DNA of 64,000 bases from Ctena decussata (lineage: Eukaryota; Mollusca; Bivalvia; Lucinida; Lucinidae). Below the pieces are notes generated by a model. That model worked only from the letters and a program-made list of their open reading frames with translations, did no database searches and was not told the origin of the DNA. Position 1 is the stretch's first letter; every line of letters begins with the position of its first letter. The translations under genes and the position numbers were made by a program. Positions 1 through 13,200 of this stretch are shown one piece after another. Location: assembly GCA_963989385.1 (NCBI GenBank), contig OZ022506.1, positions 66,475,434-66,539,433 on the forward strand. Reading direction: 5' to 3'.

Positions 1-597
1 TCCATTCTAACCTAGGTGGGCTCTCTGGTGCGCTTTCGGGTGCGCCGGCATTTCCAGTTCACATGACGCGCCACGGTACTGGGTTTTACCTAGGAACTCA
101 GTTCCGGTCTAGACTAGTTCCGGTCCCGAGCAGACGACAAAACCTCAAACGAAAAGCGTTTACAGTTTGAGCTATCCTTTCTACGAACATATTTAACAAA
201 AACGAGATTTATTGTAGCGAGAAATATTAAATGTACCTTTCCTCTAGAGTGATTGCAAAAATAAGTTTGTGGACTCGTAAACAATTTGATTAGAGCAATT
301 GGTTCGTGACTAGTCTCGCGATAACTTTCGAACTTCCGGTTCTCCAAGATGGCCGCAACCATGATCGTTACCACACATTTTATCTGCCTAAGTATATAGG
401 ACCAAAACTGATACAGTAAAGCGAACATACTTCGTGTGTTCGCTATTAAAGCAATAAAAAGTTTTGATTATTTGCATGTATAATGTATTTTTTTTTACAT
501 ACAACTATGCGTTAGGCATAAACTGATGCTGCAATCGAGTTAATGTGATGCTTTTATCGTAATAAAAATATTTTGTTAATATGATATTAAAACTTCA
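1..597. other. Gene-free left edge
   Basis: No convincing exon, RNA gene or repeat is seen here. The short open frame on the minus strand around 114-428 shows no recognisable domain and no good splice context, so it is treated as chance. The satellite array begins at the right end. Confidence 0.5.
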
Positions 598-3415
598 TAA
601 TCGGGATCTGAGGGGCGGGAACCGGGAACCAGCAACTAGTTCCTGTTTTCTTATTTTGGAAAGAAACCATCGATATTTCAGAAATGCAAATCGGCAACAA
701 GGAAACAGTTCCCGGTTCCTTATTAAACTTTATAATATTTTGATAGATTTGCAAGTAGGATATGTTTTCAGATATATAACATAGTGTGAGGCATATAATG
801 ATGTTGCAATCGGGCAAATGAGATAAGTCAGTTGTTATCGATGCTTTTTACACTTCAGGAAAAAATACTAATCGGGAACTGAGAAATGGGAACCGGGAAC
901 TAGTTCCTTGTTTCTGATTTGTATACCATCATCACTGCTTGAAAACGGAAAATCGGCAACAATGAACAAGTTTCGGTTCCTTATAGAACAAAAAGCGGTT
1001 TAAATAAAGTTTCATAAATAATTTATTTTTGACATATGACATGAATCAGGCATAACGTGATGTTGCCATATAATCAGGATCTGGGTATCGGTAATCGGGA
1101 ACAGGAATTAGTTCCTTGTTCCTTATTTGGAGAAAAATCATCAGTAGAAGAGAACTGCAAAAGGGCAACAAGCAAACAGTTCCCGGTACCTTATGAACAA
1201 AACTGATTATCAAATACTTGGGACATTAAATAGTTTTCTGACATATAACATGTTGTAAGGAATGTGATGATGTTGCAATCGAGTAAATGTGAAAAGTCAC
1301 TTCTTATCAAAGCTTCTTTGTAACAAAGAAAACACAAAAACTAATCTGGAACTGAGAATCGGGAACCGGGAACTAGTTGCCTGTTCCTGATTTGTATATC
1401 CATCACCATTGTTTGAATACGGCAAATCGACAACAAGGATCCAGTTCCCAGTTCCTTATAGAACAAAAAGCGGTTTAAATTAAGTTTCATGAATAATTTA
1501 TATTTTTATTTATGACATATATATAGGCATAAGATGATGTTGCCACCGAGTAAGTGTGATGCTTCTATTACAATGAATTCAATTTTCTAAGTACGAAATG
1601 TAAGCACAAAAAATCGGGAACAGGGAATCGGGAACCGGGAACTAGTTCCTTGTTCCTTATTTGGAGAAAAAACATACATATGAGAGAACTGCAAAAGGGC
1701 AACAAGCAAACAGGTCCCGATTCCTTATGAACAAAACTGATTATCTAATACTTGGGACATTAATATTTATCTGACATATAACATGTTGTAATGTGATGAT
1801 GTTGCAATCGGGTAAATGTGAACATGACTTCTTATCAAAGCTTCTTTGTAACTAAGAAAACAAATCTAAGCGGGAATTGAGGATCGGGAACCTGGAACTA
1901 GTTCCTTGTGCCTTATTTGTATATCCATCATCATTGTTTGAAATCGGCAAATCGGCAACAGGGAACCAGTTTCCGGTTCCTTATTGAACAAAAATCAAAT
2001 TGAATGAATAATTAATTTTCGAAATATAACATGATATTAGGCATAAGATGATGTTGCCTCCGAGTATAAGTAAGAAACAAAAGCACAATATAATCGGCAA
2101 CAGGGCATCGGGAATCAGGAACCGGGAACCGGTAACTAGTTCCTTATTCCTTATTTGGAAAAAACACTCATCAATCTGATTGAACTGCAAATGAGGAACA
2201 AGGAAACAGTTCCCGGTTCCTTAACAACAATACTGATTATTATATAGTTGGCGCAGCGATATTTATTCTGACACATAACATGTTGTATAATGCATATAAT
2301 AGGGTATATGTAATAAGTCGTTTGTTCATATAAATGCTTCATTGTAACTAAAAAAAAAAAAATATTCGGGAACCGGGAACTTGTTGCCTGTTCCTTATTT
2401 GTATATCTATCATCATTGTTTGAAAACAGCAAATCGGCAACAAGGAACGAGTTCCCGGTTCCTTATAGAACAAAAAGCGGTTTTTATGAAGTTGCATGAA
2501 TAATTTATATTTTGAAAGATGATATATTTACAGTCAAGATGATGTTGCCATCGAGAAAATGTGATGCTTCTGTTTAAAAAAATTCAAGTTTGTAAGTAAG
2601 AAATGAAAGCACAAAAAATCGGGAACAGAAATTCGGGAATCGGGAACCGGGAACTAGTTCCTTGATCCTTATTTGGGGAAAAATCATCAATAGAAAATAA
2701 CTGCAAAAGGGCAACAAGGAAACAATTTCCGGTTCCTTATGAACAAAACTGATTATCAAATATTGGGGGGATCAATATTTTTCTGACATATTACATGTTG
2801 TTGTCAGGAATGTGATGATGTTGCAATCGGGTAAATGTGAAAAGTCACTTCATATCAATGCTTCTCTGTAACTAAGAAAACAAATCTAATCGGGAACTGA
2901 GAATCGGGAACCGGGAACTAGTTCCTTGTTCCTTATTTCTATTATCCATCATCTTTGTTTGAAAACGGCATATCGGCAACAAGGAACCATTCCTGGTTTC
3001 TTATTAAACAAAAAGCGGTTTAAATCAAGTTGAATTAATAATTATTTTTTGAAATATGATATGATATTAGGCATAAGATGATGTTGCCACCAAGTTAATG
3101 TTATATTTTAAGTACAATGAATTCAACTTTGTCAGTAAGAAATGAAAGCACAAAATAATCGGATAAGAGTTCCCGTTTCCTTTTTGAACAATTCTTATTT
3201 TTAAATAGTTGGCACGATAATTTTTATCTGACATGTAACATTGTGTAAAGCATATAATGATCTTGCAATCGGGTAAATGTGATAAAGCATTTGTTATCAA
3301 TGCTTCTTTGTAACTAAGGGAAAAATCAAATACTAATCGGGAAATGAGAATCTTAAACCGGGAACTAGTTCCTTGTTCCTAATTTGTTTATCCATCATCG
3401 TATGAAAACGGCAAA
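598..3415. repeat. Dimeric higher-order satellite with hairpin cores
   Basis: About eleven monomers of roughly 210-270 bp alternate as type A and type B, giving a dimer period near 470-540 bp. Each monomer has a GGGAACCGGGAACTAGTTCC block followed by TTGTTCCTTAT. About 40 bp later comes the inverted form of the same block (GCAACAAGGAAACAGTTCCC then GGTTCCTTAT), so every monomer can fold into a stem of about 27 bp. Type A blocks lie near 634, 1106, 1640, 2133 and 2651; type B near 898, 1371, 1896, 2378, 2916 and 3361. An A unit near 3160 has lost its first block. Loops and spacers separate A from B: A has a TTTGGAGAAAAA loop and GATTATCAAATA spacer, B has a TTTGTATATCCATCAT loop and AAAGCGGTTTAAAT spacer. 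No coding content is supported. Confidence 0.88.
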
Positions 3416-3660
3416 TCAGGAACCGGGATGAAGGAACCGAGAACCAGGAACCGGTCACCGGGAACAAGGAAGCAGGAATCAGGAACCGGGAACCGGGAAA
3501 CAGAAACCGGGAACTTGGAACCGGGAACCAGGAACCGGGAACCAGGAAACCGGGAGGCGGGAACCGGAAACCGGGAACCAGGAAACGGGAACCGGGAACC
3601 AGGAACACGGAACCGGGAACCAGGAACCGGGAACCAGGACCGGGAACTGGGAACGTACTT
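3416..3660. repeat. GGAACCGGGAACCA minisatellite
   Basis: Irregular tandem array of 6-14 bp variants of GGAACCGGGAACCAG at the right end of the satellite. The unit is the same as the GGGAACCGGGAAC core of each satellite monomer, so the array probably grew from that core. Long open frames through it on both strands, rich in P, G, S and R, follow from the repeat and are not genes. Confidence 0.9.
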
Positions 3661-4639
3661 AACGGTCATATACCAAAGCACAACGACTGAATCCAGACAG
3701 GAACTGGTTCATTGAAAAAGCTGCTTCAAAATCTTATTTAATAACATAAAATAAAAGTATTTACACACTACAATTTATAACATAACATTACTTCTTTGGA
3801 TCTTGTAAATGCATGAATAAATCCATGCTATTATAATTTCAAGACCTATAACAAAGACGTTTCTTTATAGAAACTTGTCCCCCCTGACTACTTTAGATTT
3901 AACCCAAATTACAGATTACACATAATAGCTACAATATCTTTTGTTTGTTTTTTTCTTTCTACATTTACAAGTCTCTGTCACATTTATTTTAATTCTAACT
4001 TCTTCAGCTGATAACGCCACAACTACAGAAACGAATTTAAAAAAAAAGATCAAGCAGTCTTCTTAAGAAGTGTCTGACATATGCTGACTTAAAAATAAAT
4101 GATAGTGTAGATCGGTAAGGCCATATGCATTTTGGTGTTACTGTATATTTGTATTCTGGTTGGTTTATTCTTTTATTGACATTAATGCTATCAAGGGGGT
4201 GAAATTTTAGTGTTCGGATTCGACCAAAAGTTTATGGTCGCCTTTCATGAACTGTTATCAATTTATGAAAATTCGCCTTTCACTGTAGAATTCTAGGGCG
4301 GGATATGGGATCTGAATGTATATATTTGTTCCTGCTCTTTTGCTTTTACTTTGTAAAACCGATGATAGACTAATAGTCGGCCTATATCGTCCCTTGTTTC
4401 AGCCATCTATCTGGGCTTATTGTACGATTTCTTTATCAAATTTCTACCCATTTTTATCGCTAACATAAATTTTATATCGTATAAGAGTCTATAAATTACT
4501 GAATTTAACATACTTTCCTTCATTTTACGTAGCTTTACTTTAAATATATACTTTATGAAAGTGGAATAACGTTACTTTAAATGACTTTTCTGATAAGTCA
4601 AGTACAGAAATCGATTAGGGGAAGTAAAAGTGAACATAT

Positions 4640-4735
4640 TTCGATACGCTGTGCCCAAGATACAGAAGGGGCTTCTAACCCCCACCGCCCCTACAGCCAC
4701 CAGCCTTTGAGAAACCTTCTACCTTTTATATGAGT
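4640..4735 (+). repeat. Truncated SINE 3-prime fragment
   Basis: Contains GCTGTGCCCAAGATACAG followed by a TCTAAC...CCTACAGCC stretch. This matches the 3-prime part of the tRNA-headed SINE at 30105-30345, where CTGTGCCCAAGATACAG and CTCTAACTCCTACAGCC occur in the same order. The tRNA-like head is missing, as in a 5-prime-truncated copy. Confidence 0.55.
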
Positions 4736-6888
4736 GACTATAATTTCGGAAAAGTGTACGAATAATGCAGACAAAAGACAGAAAGTATTTTTATGCCCCC
4801 GTGACGATAGTCAGGGGGCATTAAGATTTGCGTCATTAGTGTCTTACAGTCGCAATTTTCTAGTTAAAGAATGACTTAGACTTTGTATTATCTGCTAACA
4901 CAGCTATATCTGAAAGCTACTGATCTGAATACTGTGGTTTCATTACAATGTACCATGTGAAAGTCATCCTTGAATATGTCAATGGAGGCTGCAAAATTGA
5001 GATCGCAGCATAAAATACGTATTTATTTACTTTAAATAGCCTAACGTGTCTATTAAAATACGAGTTTACAGAATCAGTATATTCACGGCACCAGTCGTTC
5101 TGCATACGGTAGGGTTTGGGAAGTAAGGTAAGGTAAGGTACGGAAATGTCCGTCAGTGCAGTACTATATTTTACCTCAGTGTGTTTCGATGGGTTATAAG
5201 GTTTAGTTACAGCAGTATTCAATGTTCAAAAGGTGTTACTATTCATACTTGATTAATGATTTACACTCCTTTTAGATGTAATAAAATATTAAACGTTTAC
5301 TTCAGATAAACTTATCTATTGAAAATTAAACTATATAGTTTTTTTTATGTATTTCAGGTACATTTCAGCTCAGAATACAAATTATATTATACAAACAGTC
5401 TGGCTGTTAACCGAAAGGTACTATGCAGCTTTTCCGAGCATCTGCAATATTTCCAAAGTAACCTTAATAGGCACCGTGCAATGATAAAGAAAGGAAGGAA
5501 GGAGTGGTAGCGAAGACTTCAGAGTATTTATGTTTTCCTGTAGTTTTTTTTCTATCCTTTTTTTCTGGTTTCTGTAAGTGTGTTTGTTTGTGTTTGAAAG
5601 CATATTCAAAATTTATCAAAAAAAAAAAAAAAAAAAAAAGAACTCAGATATACTCAATTCCAGATTATAGCTTTTAATTGTATACCGAAACTGAGCCGCC
5701 TCTATCAGTCGAACCAAGTTGTCTTTTCTTTGACGTTGAAAAAATTATTTCAATATTTGACATTGATTAATAATTTTATATTGAAATTATGTTTATGTGT
5801 TTACATAGTTTTCGTGTGGGGGAAAATGCCAAGTAATTCTCACAGTGTCGACCAAAGATAATTTAAAATATAAATGTACTGATGAAAATGAATTTATAGG
5901 TACTTTTATTTTCGCTTTAATATGTTTTGCGTTTAAGAAAATTTATGAAAGACAGTAAACAAAAAATGAATAAATAAGATCTAAACTGATCCAAATAGTT
6001 TTTTGAACAGTAAATATCAAATGTCAAATGTGACCTCGAGGGCAATAATAATCTAGACATATAACGACCTGGCATGTTTTGGGCCGTTGTTGGTCCCTAA
6101 AATTGCATGGTTTCTGTTCCTTATCATCTGAGAAAACAGTGCTATACAGAATAATATGTTTCTTAATGAATGTGTTTCTTTTCCATGAATCCTTAGAATA
6201 ACATAATTTCAGACTTGCATGTTTTGTTTCAATGATTCTGAAAAAAAACCCGTAAAAAATGTTTAAAGAAGCTTTTCCTTTAACGAAAGAAGTCAGTTAA
6301 TACAGCTTTTGGGAGTGCTTGCTGACAGTTTTTTTATGACACGCTGATAAGTGGTACAACACTGCTTCACAGGTACGTACTGTTCAAGGCTTATCCATAT
6401 GACCCGCCCACTCAACTTTGCAGGTCTAGAGACGCTAAACAAAAGATTTCAAAGGTGTACCAAATGAATACCTGTGATCAAACTAAGAAAAATAATACCC
6501 ACTACATATTTTATTTTGTCTATGAGCGAAGATATGGGTATTTTTATGTTGACGATAACTGGAAAAATGTTCAAGAAACTGAAGGCTTTTTGAGAAAAAC
6601 TATAAGTATCAGTGTCAGCGCATGATTGTATACAGCTGAAATTTTCACATATTGTTGATATGAATAAAATGCATTATTGTGCTAAAATGAAGTGTGTATA
6701 TTTATGCGCTGACGTATTTTCAAGCCTAAATGCCAGCGAAAAGTGGTTGAAAGTGCCCAAAATCAGCTGAGTAGGGTACAACTACAGGTGCAGAAAAACT
6801 TAAAAAATCTCAACAAACTAGAAAATTTAAATCACAGTTAATGATTAAAGGCTTCAACACACTTAAAACATTAACAGAGGTTAACAAA

Positions 6889-6978
6889 TACAAATTTGAA
6901 ATATGTAGGGCCGAATATCACTTAAATGTACAAATTTGAAAATTTGAAATATGTAGGGCCAAATATCACCTAAATGTA
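6889..6978. repeat. Two-copy ~45 bp direct repeat
   Basis: TTTGAAATATGTAGGGCC followed by AATATCAC(C/T)TAAATGTA occurs twice in direct order with two small differences. A simple local tandem duplication; no function is apparent. Confidence 0.7.
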
Positions 6979-7433
6979 TCGAAACGGCGGTTGGGTAAAC
7001 GTCATTCACATCGCCCAAACCCCTTCTGTAAACAGACATTTCCGCGGCAAATAAAATGCTTCTGGGCATAACGGTAAAATAAAGTTGTTAATTATAGGCC
7101 AGAGTGCCTAGATGTTGCGAAACAATTATTTACTTGTTAAAATTTGGATTACCTATATCTCAGTCAAATTGCTCTAATTTTCTTGTTTCCAATCGGATTT
7201 TACCTAGGCACTCACAACGTCGTAAAGGTCATTTTCACCGAATTAATTTGATTAGTGACGCTGACTGATCGCGCTTACACATGGCCGCGGAAACCGTTCC
7301 AAGGAACCCACTGTACTGTGAACAATCACAAAATACAGTCACGTCGTATTACGTTTAAATACCCGACGACGGTCAGTGACTATCGGGCGCTATTTGTCGT
7401 TTAAAAGGACTATTTTGCGCTGAAAGAGCCTTG

Positions 7434-8435
7434 CTTTTATTATCCTTCAAAATGAAGGACGGAGTTCTTTTTGCCGCACCTGCTTTAGCAAGGTGCGAGA
7501 TAGGCTCCGTTTTTCCGTCCGTCATTCCGTCCGTTCGTCAGTCCGTTCACTTTTACGTCAACCCTGGAGTTAAGATTTGTACAGTAATTTCTACAAAACT
7601 ACTGCACCTATGGCTTACAAATTTCATATGGAGCATGATCAGACTACAGGGCTTTATGTTACATAAATTTTGCCTTGTCAAGAATTCAAGATAGCGGCTG
7701 TTACTAAAAATTTAACATTTTCTCTGGGACCAGTAGGTATATTTGGATGAAACTTTGTATGCAATATCAATAGGACCTTATTTATTCTTTTTAAAAAAAT
7801 GAAATAAAAAAAAAATATAGTGGAATTAGGTCAAAGTGACCTACTTTTGGTTTACGGGTCTGAATTTTGCTTTACTGCCAAAAATCGAAAAACAGTAAAT
7901 GGATTTTGCTCTGATTTAATCAGAATGATTCTTGAAAAGAGTTTTTCCCCCAATTTTATGAGAATGTACCATCAAAGATGGCTGCCACAGACGTTAATCA
8001 AAATAGCGAAAACATGTTTTTTTTTACCAAATTTATGAGAATGTACCATCAAAAATGGCTACCACAGACGTTACTAAAATTGTGTAAACATGAAGATAAC
8101 TATATTTCAGGAACCCCTGAATGGTTATGAACCAACCTTAAGTCAGAATGATCCTTGCATATAGCTATTACATTTTGGTTACTGGAAAATTGGCTATCCA
8201 AGATAGCTGTCATCCACTGTTACAAAAATAGCACAAAGTTAACATGAAAATGGCAGTACCATAAGAACCACTTGGCAGATTTTAACAAAATTTGTGTCAG
8301 AATAACACATAAATTTATTTCGTTTTTTTTTTTTTGGTTTTTAAATGTTTGCTTTTACTTTCTTCTCGACATGACCTCTGCTGGTATGGAAAGGCATTGC
8401 CGGTGCGACATAGCTTTCCGCGGAATTCTTGTTTA
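7434..8435 (+). repeat. Unclassified dispersed repeat with GTCCGTCC run
   Basis: Starts with a GGACGGAGTTC / GCCGCACCTGC head and a hairpin-prone CACCT...AGGTGCG, then a CCGTCCGTCATTCCGTCCG run. It continues as degenerate ~80-120 bp subrepeats (GAGAATGTACCATCAAAGATGG near 7961 and again near 8039) and ends with CCGGTGCGACATAGC / GCGGAATTCTTG. I have seen this general layout in mollusc DNA, but cannot assign a class. Open frames inside it follow the subrepeats and are not treated as genes. Confidence 0.5.
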
Positions 8436-10002
8436 CTTTAGATAGTCAGGACGCTGAGGCAAAAAAAATACAACTTTAATGCCCCGGCAATTCCAAAGAA
8501 AAATTTTACCAAATTTGATAAGTACAACATTTGGGCTTTATGATAGGGTATGATATGGTCACCTATATGAACGGCATTCAAAGTTCTGGATCTGGATAAG
8601 AACGTTGCAGGCCTTTCGGTATTATCAAACAATAACCAAACGTCATGCTTTAAACAGTAATAACAACGTAAACTACTTTGATATAAAAAAGGCTATCAAG
8701 TATATTCATATGGTAAGTGTAGATATAAACTGAGTTGTGGGATCACTGTTTCCTCCAGTAGGTGATAAAAACCATTGTGAACAGCGTTTTTTGCAGGTTC
8801 ATATGTCTCTCCAAGGAATAAAACTTGTTTACATGTTGGCCATTTTAATTTCTTTCTTGCTATTTTTATAGTGTATTTAGTAGCAAAGTTTAAGTATATG
8901 AGATGTAGAAAAATATAAATAAAATTACCAGGAAAGACCGCAATTACAAGACACAGCCCACCCAAGACACTGAAAGACGATAAGAAAAATGCACACGAAC
9001 AGCACATCTTTGGTAAAAGATACTACATTCCAACACAGAGGAACTGTAATAAGTACAGCACCAAAATCAATTCAAAATACATTCAAACATATAAAACATA
9101 TATTCTTACACTGCTTAGTCAACATTGCAACATATTTTCGTCTACAATATTTCTTAAAAATTGTCTGAATGCCATATTAATGAGAGTTTCCTGGGAGTTG
9201 GTGAAGGATGTTGATTAGCTGTGATGTAATATATTTGTATAAATGTTATCTACGTAAATACTAGGTTAATTCAAGTAGTAGGATAGGCAAATGACAAGGA
9301 ATAAAGCAGGCTGTATTTTTTTCTAACATTTAAAGATGATTTTAAAGGGAAATATACTAGCGAAACAAAACAAAACGATTCTGCCTTCAATGTATTCACT
9401 GTTTCTATCTATAGTCATATGTAACGTATATACCGAATGTTACGGGCTTAAGCCAAAATGGATTGAAAGCTAATCAGTATCAGTCGTTAGCAGTATAAAA
9501 GGTCTGTCTAAAAGTTTACTTAAGACTGTTGTTTGCTTGAAACCCCGCTTCACATGACCTTAATATAACGAGAAAGACAGTCAATCATTTTTAGCACATC
9601 TTTGGTACCCAGTTGTCTCCCCTGATTTCACACTCTGGATCCACTTTTCAGCACCACGTCATACCCTAAGTTAAAGTTCGGATAATAAACCTTCAAGATA
9701 TATCAGATTTATCTTTTCGAATTGTCGGGGCATTAAACTCGAAAAATAGGCCCTTTTATGAATTTAAGCGTCCTGACCAAGAAATACAGCGTGATTAAAA
9801 GTGGTAATAATTAGTGCTCTACTAACAAATTATGCGATAACCCCCTACAATTGAAAATACACCACAGTTCTCTATGGAGGAGACTATTCCTTTCAATCTA
9901 CGTTTATATTTGATAAGCATCGGCTAGTTATTGTTTCAAAGCGAAGACCTAGCTTTTTGTTTAGCTTTACTTGTTTTGCTATAATCCGGACATCACTAGA
10001 AT
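8436..10002. other. Gene-free interval
   Basis: No supported exon. A 103-residue minus-strand frame at 8696-9007 has a hydrophobic start but no recognisable domain, and its internal AG/GT sites do not give a better model. The right edge is the junction of the duplicated segment. Confidence 0.4.
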
Positions 10003-10168
10003 CTTGTGCAATAACCAAAACCGAGTTGTGATGAAATAATGATCTAGCCATTGTAACTAACTGACAATATAATACTCTTCGCAAAAATGATTTTTGGAAG
10101 ATTTTTTTTTACCGGCGCAAATATACACGATAGTTTTTGTATTTTTACTTATAGCAATGATGATGATG

Positions 10169-10202
<34 letters not shown>

Positions 10203-10248
10203 TAATAATGATTATAAAAACAATAATAATAATCTGACATTTAGCCAA

Positions 10249-10282
<34 letters not shown>

Positions 10283-13200
10283 GTAATAATAATCTGGCAT
10301 TTTGGCCGTTTTGAACCCCCAGCGTTTTTACTAATATTGAAACATTATTATATTTGTACAGCATTCTGAGGCAAATCAATAATAATTATCTGCGGCGGTC
10401 GACAGTGGCTTTCTATATTCATGGCCTATCTATCAGTTACAAATCATGACTTTGTGATAATAATAAATCATGTTTCCTATTTTATTTTGGTTTTCATCTT
10501 ATCAAAACCAAAATTTGTTTAAAAATGTTATGATTTAAGAATGTGCTACCTCTCAAATTGCATTATGCTTTAATTTGCGAAATACGTGTATATTTTACTG
10601 TGAAAATGCACAAAAAGTTTTTTGTGGTCTCCAATATCGAGCGTTTATCCATGAGGACAAAAAAAGGAATTAAATGACTTTAGAAAAGTTATTTGTGTGA
10701 GACAATCTGAAGTTTCTGTTGAAAAATTGCAGTTTGTGATGTCACTGGAAAATTTTCGGAGCAAGGCATACACTGTCTGCCATGCTCTGATACCATTTAC
10801 TTCATAGATCTGTTAGCATAGCAACTAAGTGTTCGTGCGGGTGTCAACGTGACGTCATCGAGATGTCATTGTACAAGATACTTAGCACAACACTGGTTAG
10901 TCCATAGTTCTATCAAATTCATTTAAATGATGACCTTAACCTTTTCTACAGCAAAGTCAATTTTTCTTCCTCAAGCGTTAAAAATATGAGGAAATGCTAC
11001 AACTATAACATATTTTTGAAGACTTTGGTATATTCTGTCAACTAAGTGAGGCCTTAAAGATTTCTCATAATCAGAGGTCTAAGTCATTCTTTGGCCTTTG
11101 ACCACGGTCGTTCATATTTCAACAGCTTCAGACGTATCTGCCAAACGAAACGATTTAAATGGCTTAAGCAAAATGCCATGTGGAATATCCTTGAGTCAGA
11201 GAAACAACAGTTTGCTCCAGTGGTTCTGAACACATGACCAAGAAGTTTTTCATGTCCATCTATCATATAAACGGGAAAAACCTTAAATAAACTTTTTTTC
11301 CCAAATGTCCCCAAACGGATTTTCATTCTAAAATGTTAATAATCTCTCACACCAAAGCCATATCTTATCTAGATGAGTATGAGATATATATCAGTGAAAA
11401 AAAAAAGAGAAAAAAACAACAACAACAACAAGAGGGGCCTAATATTGGATAACTGCTATTTTTCCTTCTACGCATATAGTTTAAACAAAATTAAAAATCA
11501 ATAAGAAAAAAAAATTTTTTTCATAATAAACCGAACCTGTACGTGTACTTAGTTTGGTTTTCTTTCTTATCTGTTATAAATTAATGCATTAACAAGATTT
11601 TCTATATTGGATTTATTTATAAGTTTATTTGTCTTTTAAAACATAAATGCAAATAAAAACTGTTTATTGTCAAGGGGCTAACATTTGAAACTTTCTTTGA
11701 TTATAAAACAGTAAAACCCCTTTTCGTTAGACACATAATATATATATATAAATATATGTCTGAGAGAATACCCAGGCTGATCAGAGTCTGAATTTTGCAC
11801 ACAACCACATCGTTAGCTTTGTCGTGTCGCGACTCAATTTATTAATAAAAACAAAGAAATTATTACTTTATATTTATTTTCTAATTCTATATAGTATTTT
11901 GAAACCAAAAGAAAGCAAATAAATATGAACATAAATATGCCTAAACAACCGAAAAAGTGAAAATGAATGCTAATCAGACAACGCAGATATGCATGCTTTC
12001 ATGTAAACAGTAAAATTCCAAATCAGCCGTCAAATTTGTTTAGACTGATAAGGATCTTCTTTTTCGCTTTGTAGCTGTGCAGACTGATTTGAATAGTCAC
12101 AGCTGACACACCTTGAATGTGAACAGTAAACACTAAGGCTGTCACATCTGTGTAGACTGATCATATTGTTTTTGACTGATCATACTCCTCATTTATTGAT
12201 CTTTTTTTATTATTTTTTTTTAATTTCCCGGAAGTTTTTAGAATCCTATACGAGGGATGTTAAGAAAGTTCTGTTCGTGACGTCTTATTTTGGTAACCAT
12301 CATAAATACAGAACTTCTGATAGCGAAAATATATAAAGGTATGATATGTTCGGACAACTTTGCAAACGTGGTGAATATTTTCTAAAGGAAATATTTTGGA
12401 ACGTTTTTGAAAGTGGTATATCCTACAGCCACTGCAGATTTTCACTGAAGAAGGTCATAGTTCATATATGAGCAGTCTTTGAATTATTTTCATCATTGCC
12501 ACGTAAACTTAGTCCCCAGGCAACTGTGATCTGTAAATATCGCGGAAAATATATAAAATCTAGGTTCCATACTACCTCTTCAATTTAGATTATAAGCATT
12601 TTGTGTAGTAGCAAATTCTCCCTTTCTACTAAAGTTATAATGATTTTGTAACGAAAACAAGGGTATTAACATTCAAAATCTTGTTAGGAAGAGCCTTTGC
12701 CTGGGCCAATTCGAAACCGTCGAAAAATTAAAATCAACGTAAACAACGAAGCCGCTACGAGCTTTCGAAAATGACGTTGACTTCGTTTTCGATAGCGTCA
12801 TAAGAACTGTGCATTGCTTTGCAAGGACGAAATTGATAACGTTTGCTGTCCTTCTAACTTTTGAATGGATATTGAAAACAACGAATGCCAAGAATCTGAC
12901 AAAAATTATTTTGTATTTACAATGATTTTTCACTTAAAAGACACACTAAAAATAAATTCACATATGAAATTAGCCCAGTGGTACGTCTGGGACCTTATAA
13001 CATGCGTTATAACTCAATAAGAAAATACATCTTTGTATAGTGTTAGGTATCATTGTAAAGACACAATGTTGCGCTTTCAATACATGCATAGCATTTGTCC
13101 CCAGCACACCGCTAAATAAGTTTATGCGGCTAGAATCAGAACTTTCTGAACAAACTTCGTACTGTACATGCAATCAGAACTTTTTTCGATTAGACTGAGC

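Larger units (their letters stand above)
3661..7433. other. Gene-free interval with minor repeats
   Basis: No exon could be supported in this 3.8 kb AT-rich stretch. It contains a SINE 3-prime fragment near 4640, a run of 22 A at 5618-5639 and a short two-copy direct repeat near 6889. The 101-residue minus-strand frame at 4917-5222 has no recognisable motif. Confidence 0.45.

Noticed and set aside
3333..3715. Long open frames on both strands rich in Pro/Gly/Ser or Arg/Glu/Asn
   Set aside because: They follow the GGAACCGGGAACC minisatellite, which is open in several frames; the residues simply reflect the repeat unit.
4790..4830. ATGCCCCCGTGAC...GTCAGGGGGCAT inverted repeat as a regulatory hairpin or terminator
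   Set aside because: A short imperfect palindrome in gene-free DNA with no adjacent transcript evidence; probably part of an old dispersed repeat.
8696..9007. 103-residue minus frame with hydrophobic N-terminus
   Set aside because: No recognisable domain. An internal AG (TCTTTCAG) and GT pair would bound only 41 nt, and no partner exon in matching phase was found.
10057..10314. Poly-Asn / poly-Ile frames (also 22136-22390)
   Set aside because: Translation of the AAT microsatellite, no flanking coding signal.
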